A stretch of DNA of 10,659 nt from CAMEON01 sp963609805 (GTDB lineage: Bacteria > Bacillota > Clostridia > Oscillospirales > CAG-272), in contig CAVDLN010000060.1 in assembly GCA_963609805.1 (NCBI GenBank), positions 1 through 10,659 of the forward strand. The letters are read 5' to 3'. This document shows positions 6,444-10,659 of this stretch, one piece after another (the first letter of the stretch is position 1; each line of letters opens with the position of its first letter). Below the pieces are notes generated by a model. That model searched no databases. It was not told where the DNA came from and was given only the letters and a program-made list of their open reading frames with translations. The position numbers and the translations under genes are program-made.

Positions 6444-6869
6444 ATGAAAAAGAACAACAATGAGAATCTGTTCGATGTCGTGATGGTTGCGATCGCCGCA
6501 AGTGCTGCAACCGCAGCTGCCATTCTTGCGGCTGACCGGGCTTTGAAAACCGAAAAGGGTCAGTCGGCCGTTGCGACTGTCAAGGGCAAGGCAACCGCCG
6601 CAAAGGAAACCGTAAAGGTTAAGGCAGAGGAAGTCAAAACCAACGTGCAGGCTAAGGCAGCGGTAGTCAAGGACAAGGCAGAGGAAGTTAAGGCAAACGT
6701 GCAGGCGAAAGCCGTAGAGGTCAAGGATAAGGTCAAGGGAAAGCTCGGCAAGAAAGAGGATGTCCCCACCGAAACTGCCGACAATGCCGCAGAGGAAACA
6801 GTCGACGCTGCCGTTGAGGATGCGGTTGCGGTTGATGAAACCGCTGCTGCCGACGAGGCGGCCGAGTAA
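6444..6869 (+). CDS. Membrane-anchored Ala/Lys-rich repeat protein (LEA/apolipoprotein-like)
   Basis: A 141-residue low-complexity protein. Residues 1-9 are polar (MKKNNNENL), 10-31 form a hydrophobic helix rich in Ala, and 32-104 are an Ala/Lys/Val/Glu-rich segment predicted to be one long amphipathic helix. The last 37 residues are strongly acidic (Glu, Asp, Ala). Two tandem 18-residue repeats sit at 60-77 and 78-95. The composition resembles LEA-like and YtxH-type stress proteins, but this is similarity of composition only. RBS GGAGG at 6431-6435, 8 bases before the ATG, decides the start; an in-frame TTG at 6429 overlaps that RBS. It lies 54 bases after the cyclophilin gene with no clear promoter or terminator between, so it may be the last operon gene. 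Confidence 0.8.
   Translation: MKKNNNENLFDVVMVAIAASAATAAAILAADRALKTEKGQSAVATVKGKATAAKETVKVKAEEVKTNVQAKAAVVKDKAEEVKANVQAKAVEVKDKVKGKLGKKEDVPTETADNAAEETVDAAVEDAVAVDETAAADEAAE
6621..6728 (+). repeat. Two tandem 54-bp in-frame repeats
   Basis: Copies at 6621-6674 and 6675-6728 each encode 18 residues beginning KAEEVK and ending VKD. They differ at only a few residues (Thr/Ala, Ala/Val, Val/Glu). Several nucleotide changes are silent, so the duplication is not recent or is under protein-level selection. Confidence 0.85.
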
Positions 6870-6935
6870 ACGATAAAGATCGGCTGAATCTGCGCAGAGG
6901 AAGGCGGGGGATCATCCGCACCCTTGTGCAGCATC

Positions 6936-6978
6936 AAAAGCGAACCGTTACACACTTCGGTGGGCGGTTCGCTTTTTT
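6936..6978 (+). terminator. Rho-independent terminator with UUCG tetraloop
   Basis: Arms AAAAGCGAACCG (6936-6947) and CGGTTCGCTTTT (6965-6976) pair perfectly. Inside, CAC (6953-6955) pairs with GTG (6960-6962) around TTCG, an exceptionally stable tetraloop. The T-run is 6973-6978. It ends the operon that begins at the 3201 promoter. Confidence 0.93.
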
Positions 6979-7016
6979 GGAAATTATTGATTTTGCTGGA
7001 GTTAAACGAGGCAATT

Positions 7017-7970
7017 ATGAAAATTGTTGTTTTGGACGCTTCTTCTCTTGGAGACGATCTGGATTTATCACCCTTGCATGCAATCGGCGATGTAGATGTA
7101 ACCGTATGGGACAGGACGGCATCGGCCGAGGTACGCGAGCGAATCACGGACTGCGACGCTGTCATCCTGAACAAGGTCAAAATCGGAAAGGCGCAGCTAC
7201 CCGCATTTGGGCACACGCCGCGGATCCTGTGCGTTGCGGCGACAGGATATGACAACATCGACATTGAAGCCTGCCGCGGGCAGAATATTGCGGTAGCAAA
7301 TGTGCGAGGCTACTCAACAGACAGTGTAGCTCAGGTCACGGTCGGGCTTGTATTGGCGCTGGTCTGTCACCTGCCCGCCTATTGTTCTGCTGTTTCGGAC
7401 GGAACATACAGCCGCAACGGTCGTGCAAACCTTCTTGTACCGCCGTACCGCGAACTGGCCGGCATGACATGGGGTGTGTTGGGAGCCGGACAAATCGGCA
7501 GCCGTGTGGCGGATATTGCACGTGTTTTCGGCTGTCGTGTTCTCACATGCAGACGGCACCCGGACGGAAAAAGTGTAGACCTCGGTACTTTACTGACCGA
7601 ATCCGACATTCTGACCATTCATACCCCCCTGACTGCGGAAACACGCGGCATGATCGGAAAAGCGGAGTTGGCTAAACTGAAACCGGGTGCTATTCTTGTC
7701 AATATGGCACGCGGCGCCGTCACAGACGAGACAGCCGTCGCCGATGCGGTTCTTTCCGGTCATCTCGGCGGGTTCGGAGCCGATGTGTACAGTACCGAAC
7801 CCTTCGGTTCTGAGCATCCCTTCACTTCCCTGCTCGGTCTGCCGCAGGTCTGCCTTACACCGCATATGTCATGGGGCGCTTATGAGGCACGCAATCGATG
7901 CCTGCGGGAAATGATCCTGAATATACAGGCATTCTTCCGCGGCGAACGCCGGAACAGAGTGGATACATAA
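7017..7970 (+). CDS. D-2-hydroxyacid dehydrogenase (NAD(P)-dependent)
   Basis: A 317-residue oxidoreductase of the 2-hydroxyacid dehydrogenase family, cytoplasmic, interconverting 2-keto acids and D-2-hydroxyacids (hydroxypyruvate/glyoxylate reductase-like, by resemblance). The Rossmann motif GAGQIG is at 156-161. The catalytic residues are Arg232 (NMARGAV), Glu261 (STEPF) and His283 (TPHMSWGAYEA). GYSTDSVAQ at 98-106 is typical of the glycerate-dehydrogenase-like subgroup. After the second Rossmann strand the sequence reads CRVLTCRR, with Arg179/Arg180 where NAD-specific members usually carry Asp, so NADP use is possible. The ATG at 7017 with GAGG at 7008-7011 is preferred, because an upstream in-frame extension would be encoded through the terminator. 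No clear promoter is visible in the 38 bases after that terminator. It converges on hpf. The physiological substrate cannot be told. Confidence 0.9.
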   Translation: MKIVVLDASSLGDDLDLSPLHAIGDVDVTVWDRTASAEVRERITDCDAVILNKVKIGKAQLPAFGHTPRILCVAATGYDNIDIEACRGQNIAVANVRGYSTDSVAQVTVGLVLALVCHLPAYCSAVSDGTYSRNGRANLLVPPYRELAGMTWGVLGAGQIGSRVADIARVFGCRVLTCRRHPDGKSVDLGTLLTESDILTIHTPLTAETRGMIGKAELAKLKPGAILVNMARGAVTDETAVADAVLSGHLGGFGADVYSTEPFGSEHPFTSLLGLPQVCLTPHMSWGAYEARNRCLREMILNIQAFFRGERRNRVDT

Positions 7971-7997
7971 TAAGCAATATAGCACAGTTTTTACACT

Positions 7998-8042
7998 ATA
8001 CGGGGACGGGGGCAAACCAATGGTTTGCCCCCGTCCCCGTAT
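7998..8042. repeat. 45-bp perfect palindrome between convergent genes (REP-like or bidirectional terminator)
   Basis: Arms of 22 bases (7998-8019 and 8021-8042) are perfect inverted copies around a single central A. The core is GGGGACGGGGGCAAACC and its complement. It lies 27 bases after the dehydrogenase stop and 4 bases before the hpf stop. There is no T-run on either side in either direction, so it is not a classical terminator. The G-rich GGGGACGG core resembles short repetitive extragenic elements seen in some Clostridia; that comparison is from memory. Confidence 0.85.
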
Positions 8043-8046
8043 GTAT

Positions 8047-8571
8047 TTACTTCATCGGCTCTATCAAGCCATAGGTGCCATCACGCCTCGTATAAACCAC
8101 ACAGGTATCCCCTGTGGTCAAATCATTGAAAACGAAGAAATTGTGACCCAAAAGATTCATCTGCACAATGGCATCCTCAGGCGTCATCGGACGGAATTCA
8201 AACTGCTTGATGCGGATAATCAGTCCGGGATCCTCCGCCTCATCCGCAAACGCCGACTCCTCCGGGAGGTTTTCTCTCAGGCGTTTTGCAAGTCGCGTTT
8301 TGTTTTTACGTATCTGCCGCTCAATGTTGTCAATGGTCTTATCCATTGCGCTTCTGAAATCATCGGAATCAACCTCACTGCGGAACAGCGTACCATCCGC
8401 ATTGATCGTTACCTCCAAGGTGGACACCCCCCGCACACGGCGCAACGTAACGGTTGCCTCGGGCTCCATGTCGACGCGGAAATATTTGTCCAGCTTTCCT
8501 AATTTCTGCTCGATCATGCTCCGGGTGTCGTCGTACACATTAAGCTGTCTGCCTACGATGGTAGTCTTCAT
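8047..8571 (-). CDS. hpf: Long-form ribosome hibernation-promoting factor
   Basis: A 174-residue protein with the two-domain architecture of long HPF, which dimerises 70S ribosomes into inactive 100S particles in stationary phase. Residues 1-98 are the S30AE/YfiA ribosome-binding domain: MKTTIVGRQLNV, then EQKLGKLDKYF at 21-31, and a basic helix DNIERQIRKNKTRLAKRL. A variable acidic linker (about 100-115) leads to the C-terminal dimerisation domain at 117-174 (IIRIKQFEFRPMTPEDAIVQMNLLGHNFFVF, then GTYGLIEP). The open frame extends 10 residues upstream, but GAGGAGG at 8580-8586, 8 bases before the ATG at 8571, settles the start. It is driven by its own promoter. Confidence 0.96.
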   Translation of the reverse strand: MKTTIVGRQLNVYDDTRSMIEQKLGKLDKYFRVDMEPEATVTLRRVRGVSTLEVTINADGTLFRSEVDSDDFRSAMDKTIDNIERQIRKNKTRLAKRLRENLPEESAFADEAEDPGLIIRIKQFEFRPMTPEDAIVQMNLLGHNFFVFNDLTTGDTCVVYTRRDGTYGLIEPMK

Positions 8572-8628
8572 GGTTTCATCCTCCTCTTTCCATAGGTACA
8601 TGCATCCGGTCCCGGGAAACGAGTCGAA

Positions 8629-8646
8629 TCAGGGTCGCTCCCCTGA
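8629..8646 (-). other. Small hairpin in the hpf leader
   Basis: A 6-bp perfect stem, TCAGGG (8629-8634) and CCCTGA (8641-8646), has a 6-base loop and sits within the first 20 or so transcribed bases of hpf mRNA. It has no T-run, so it is more likely an mRNA 5' stabiliser or incidental than an attenuator. Confidence 0.4.
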
Positions 8647-8655
8647 ACCACCTTC

Positions 8656-8684
8656 AGTATACCACATTACTGTGAAAATGTAAA
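8656..8684 (-). promoter_or_regulatory. hpf: Sigma-A-type promoter for hpf
   Basis: On the minus strand, TTTACA (8684-8679) is the -35 and TATACT (8661-8656) the -10, each one base from consensus, with a 17-base spacer. Transcription would start near 8649, giving a leader of about 78 nt. I see no sigma-B-like or sigma-H-like promoter, although hpf is stress-induced in other Bacillota. Confidence 0.85.
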
Positions 8685-8722
8685 GAGGAATCGGTCATTT
8701 TTCAGTACTTTTTCGTGAATTT

Positions 8723-9298
8723 TTAATGTTTTTGCGTGCGTTTGTGTGCAACCGACATACCGAATCGACCAATGCGCTTTCCAAGTTCAAAGTACTCGCC
8801 ATGAGCAAAGGCGGCAAGATCCGCCTTATCAAGGCGCAGCCGTCCCGATTTGTCCAGAATCGATTCATCCACATCCGCCGCGACAATATCCGCCAAGAAC
8901 AAATCATGTGTTCCTTGCGGAAGCACATCCGTGACGCGGCATTCCAAGGACAACGGGCACTCCGCGATAATGGGACAGGAAACCGACTGTGCCGGTTCCG
9001 GCGTCAGCTTGGCTTTTTGGAACTTATCAACCTTGGCACCTGTATACATACCGCAAAGATCCGCCGCATATACGAGATGGGCCGGCGTCAGGTTAACGGC
9101 AAATTCCCTGCTCTCCCGAATCAGTCCATAGGAATACCTGCCGGGACGAATCGAAACGGAAAGTCTCGGAGGATGGGTACTGATCAGCCCCGTCCATGCA
9201 ACCGTAATAATGTTCGGATGCTCCATCGTTCCGCAGCTTACCATAACCGGCGGAACCGGAGCCAAAAGTGCCCCGCCCTTCCATACTACTTTCGCCAT
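8723..9298 (-). CDS. Flavin reductase-like FMN-binding split-barrel protein
   Basis: A 191-residue protein of the flavin reductase/DIM6-NTAB family, which binds FMN and reduces flavins or acts as an uncharacterised flavoprotein. Conserved blocks are visible: PNIITVAWTGLISTHPP at 28-44, SIRPGRYSYGLI at 49-60, EFAVNL at 65-70, CGMYTGAKVDKF at 82-93 and HGEYFELGKRIGRFGMS at 166-182. There is no signal peptide, so it is cytoplasmic. The ATG at 9298 gives a normal family N-terminus (MAKVVWKGGALLAPVP). The open frame continues upstream into the acyl-carrier-protein terminator and that part is not coding. The RBS (AAGAGAG at 9308-9314) is weak and no clear promoter separates it from the terminator, so its transcription is unexplained. 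No obvious partner oxygenase lies nearby. Confidence 0.9.
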   Translation of the reverse strand: MAKVVWKGGALLAPVPPVMVSCGTMEHPNIITVAWTGLISTHPPRLSVSIRPGRYSYGLIRESREFAVNLTPAHLVYAADLCGMYTGAKVDKFQKAKLTPEPAQSVSCPIIAECPLSLECRVTDVLPQGTHDLFLADIVAADVDESILDKSGRLRLDKADLAAFAHGEYFELGKRIGRFGMSVAHKRTQKH

Positions 9299-9330
9299 AT
9301 ACAATAACTCTCTTATGAAAAGATTTTCGA

Positions 9331-9375
9331 AAAAAGCCAAAACGGCATGCCCGCCAGGGCGGGGCATGCCGTTTT
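9331..9375 (-). terminator. Rho-independent terminator after the acyl carrier protein gene
   Basis: On the minus strand, a 14-bp perfect stem (9375-9362 with 9352-9339) contains ACGGCATGCCC, with a 9-base GC-rich loop. It is followed by a T-rich run, the complement of the A-run just below 9337. It ends transcription 27 bases after the carrier protein stop. Confidence 0.93.
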
Positions 9376-9401
9376 GTATTTATCCCGCTATCGACACCGA
9401 A

Positions 9402-9632
9402 TCAAAGGTGGCCGTTTGCCTCCAGATAAGCTACCACATCACCCACCGTGAGAAACTTGTGGATATCGTCGTCCTCAATAGTCACTCCGAACTTCTCCTC
9501 GCAAAGCATAACCAAATTGGCAAGTTCGATAGAATTAATGCCAAGGTCTGCGGACAGCTCCGCCTCTGGCGTAATATCCTTTTCCTTTACCTGAAGCTCC
9601 TCAATCAGCAGTTTTTTTACGGTCTCATACAT
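9402..9632 (-). CDS. acpP: Acyl carrier protein
   Basis: A 76-residue acidic four-helix carrier protein. Ser34, in GINSIEL at 31-37, is the expected attachment site for 4'-phosphopantetheine, through which acyl chains are carried. Helix II (ELANLVMLCEEKFGV) and the C-terminal HKFLTVGDVVAYLE are typical. The usual Asp-Ser-Leu is Asn-Ser-Ile here, seen in some clostridial and accessory carrier proteins, so a role outside bulk fatty-acid synthesis is possible. Codons upstream (Met at 9650) coincide with the RBS GGGAG at 9644-9648, so the ATG at 9632 is preferred. The gene is monocistronic, with its own strong promoter and terminator, and no fatty-acid synthesis genes adjoin it. The symbol is the generic family name. 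Confidence 0.9.
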   Translation of the reverse strand: MYETVKKLLIEELQVKEKDITPEAELSADLGINSIELANLVMLCEEKFGVTIEDDDIHKFLTVGDVVAYLEANGHL

Positions 9633-9722
9633 ACGTTTGATTTCTCCCATCTGCCGCCGGAAAACGCGGCTCACAAAAGGTTTTCCCGCACAACGCGGAT
9701 ACTCCAATATACAACAAAGCCT

Positions 9723-9751
9723 ATTATAGCCCTTTTTTTATGAATTGTCAA
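9723..9751 (-). promoter_or_regulatory. acpP: Consensus sigma-A promoter for the acyl carrier protein gene
   Basis: On the minus strand, TTGACA (9751-9746) and TATAAT (9728-9723) are both perfect and separated by exactly 17 bases, with an A-rich spacer. Transcription would start near 9716, leaving an 84-nt leader. This is the strongest promoter in the window and suggests high constitutive expression. I see no FapR-like operator with confidence. Confidence 0.93.
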
Positions 9752-9831
9752 CCCGTATGCGGCTATTTTTTTTAAATTCCGCGTCGTAACCGGCAATGAG
9801 GATGCATTGAATAAAGACGGTGCAATTGCAG

Positions 9832-10659
9832 TCAATTATTCTTCGCTACCGGCAGCCAGCTTGCAAAGGTTCCTCCGTCCCAACCGGATCCTGCAGACAT
9901 GTAATCGACCAGCGTGAGCTCCTCTCCGCCGATCTGCAAATGCATGCGCAGCAAGCCATCCCGCTCCGGAGACTCCGCTCGCCAGTCCCCAATCTCATCC
10001 TGCGGAATCGCAGAAAGCGGATTCTCGCAATCCCTGCTGTCACGCGCCAAAAGAATCGGGCCGTAGGTAAATGCGGAAAATCCGTTTCCTGCGGGGTTGC
10101 TGCCGTGCGGGGCCGCATGCCGTACCGGAGAGTAATCCATTGCAATAATATATTCGTCTCCTGCCTTTACCTTTTCGGCTATGCGCAGATATGTACCGGG
10201 GACTCCGTTCAGAAGCTGCCCGGAATCGCCGTTCGGCAGAACAGCAAAGTGCTCCGCATATCCGGGAACCCTCACATCCAGCGCGAAAGGCGTTCCTTCA
10301 GGCAAAGTACTGGACTCAACTGTCACGCAAATATGCCCGACCCGCGGAAACTCAGACCGCACGGACAGCACCACTGTTCCCTCCGATACAGGAATGTGTG
10401 CCTTTTCCTCCATATACAGGTTAATGACCGCACCATCCGGCGTACCCGCTATGGCAACCGCAGGGGCCAGAGCAAGCCCCGTCGGGCCGTTAGCGGTACA
10501 GCAGGACAGGTCGAAGCCGTTGATGTTAAAAGAGTAGTTCACGCGCGGATTTCTTGCACCGTTGAAGCGGGGAAAATACTCAAAAAAGCTTCCGTCCGGC
10601 CGCAACGCACCGAAAATGGCATTGTACAGGCTCACCTCAATAGCGTCCGCATACTTGAC
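9832..10659 (-). CDS. GH127/DUF1680 family protein (beta-L-arabinofuranosidase-like), C-terminal part
   Basis: The frame is open at the right edge: 275 C-terminal residues are visible and the start lies outside. Visible motifs are KYADAIEVSLYNAIFGA at the edge, then FDLSCCTANGPTGLALAP at about 49-66 of the visible part. In characterised GH127 enzymes the Cys-Cys pair holds the nucleophilic Cys and zinc ligands; the catalytic acid and the other ligands would be upstream, outside the window. The rest is a beta-sandwich-type C-terminal region (VRVPGYAEHFAV, FTYGPILLARD). No signal peptide can be judged. The family removes beta-L-arabinofuranose or related sugars from plant glycans; the exact substrate is not inferable. 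No convincing terminator follows its stop. Confidence 0.85.
   Translation of the reverse strand, partial: VKYADAIEVSLYNAIFGALRPDGSFFEYFPRFNGARNPRVNYSFNINGFDLSCCTANGPTGLALAPAVAIAGTPDGAVINLYMEEKAHIPVSEGTVVLSVRSEFPRVGHICVTVESSTLPEGTPFALDVRVPGYAEHFAVLPNGDSGQLLNGVPGTYLRIAEKVKAGDEYIIAMDYSPVRHAAPHGSNPAGNGFSAFTYGPILLARDSRDCENPLSAIPQDEIGDWRAESPERDGLLRMHLQIGGEELTLVDYMSAGSGWDGGTFASWLPVAKNN

Noticed and set aside
6924..7016. N-terminal extension of the hydroxyacid dehydrogenase
   Set aside because: It would be translated through a strong UUCG-loop terminator, and the family N-terminus begins at MKIVVLD (7017).
6993..7022. TTGCTG...TATGAA as promoter of the dehydrogenase
   Set aside because: The -10 would fall on the start codon while a GAGG RBS is present upstream, so a leaderless message is unlikely.
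9299..9367. Upstream extension of the flavin reductase-like protein
   Set aside because: It runs through the acyl carrier protein terminator; the residues are not family-like.
9821..9830. TGCAATTGCA palindrome downstream of the GH127-type gene
   Set aside because: A 10-base AT-rich palindrome without a T-run is too short to call a terminator or operator.
10635..10635. GTG at 10635 as the start of the GH127-type gene
   Set aside because: The frame stays open to the window edge and the upstream codons (KYADAIE) fit the family, so this Val is internal.
1..10659. CRISPR array, tRNA/rRNA genes, toxin-antitoxin, phage or transposase genes
   Set aside because: No repeat-spacer pattern, cloverleaf, rRNA stretch or recognisable mobile-element protein was seen on either strand.

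Overview
The window looks like a chromosomal segment from a Gram-positive anaerobe of the Clostridia, probably a gut Oscillospirales/Ruminococcaceae-type organism. That placement is inferred from gene content and signals: a long-form hibernation factor, Mini-ribonuclease III, an ACT/PFL-family pair, consensus sigma-A promoters with 17-bp spacers, purine-rich Shine-Dalgarno sites and moderate GC. Both window edges cut through carbohydrate-related genes.

Left part (1-3123, + strand): the 3' end of a secreted glycoside-hydrolase-like protein with a CBM9-like module, a strong terminator, and then a monocistronic gene for a secreted C39/papain-like cysteine peptidase-like protein with its own consensus promoter. 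These two surface proteins have unrelated bodies. Both end in the same kind of tail: a Ser/Thr/Glu-rich linker, Gly-Gly-Cys, a hydrophobic helix and a basic cluster. This resembles a C-terminal sorting signal without LPxTG and is the most interesting signal in the window.

Middle (3200-6978, + strand): a promoter with a leader of about 150 nt drives an apparent operon. It encodes an ACT-domain regulator, the PFL-family (UPF0210) protein, a small one-helix membrane protein, Mini-ribonuclease III (23S rRNA maturation) and a cyclophilin prolyl isomerase. An Ala/Lys-rich membrane-anchored repeat protein follows and is closed by a UUCG-loop terminator. Two junctions in this run (ACT/PFL and membrane protein/RNase) have short or stop-start overlaps that suggest translational coupling.

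Right part (7017-10659): a D-2-hydroxyacid dehydrogenase (+) converges on the hibernation factor gene hpf (-), with a near-perfect 45-bp palindrome between them. Further minus-strand genes follow: a flavin-reductase-like split-barrel protein, an acyl carrier protein with a consensus promoter and its own terminator, and the 3' end of a GH127/DUF1680 (beta-L-arabinofuranosidase-type) gene cut by the window edge.

Most of the window is housekeeping or conserved accessory content. I see no CRISPR array, tRNA, rRNA, transposase or phage gene. No intergenic stretch exceeds 300 bases; the longest (1233-1467, 3124-3384, 9633-9831) hold terminators, promoters and leaders as listed.
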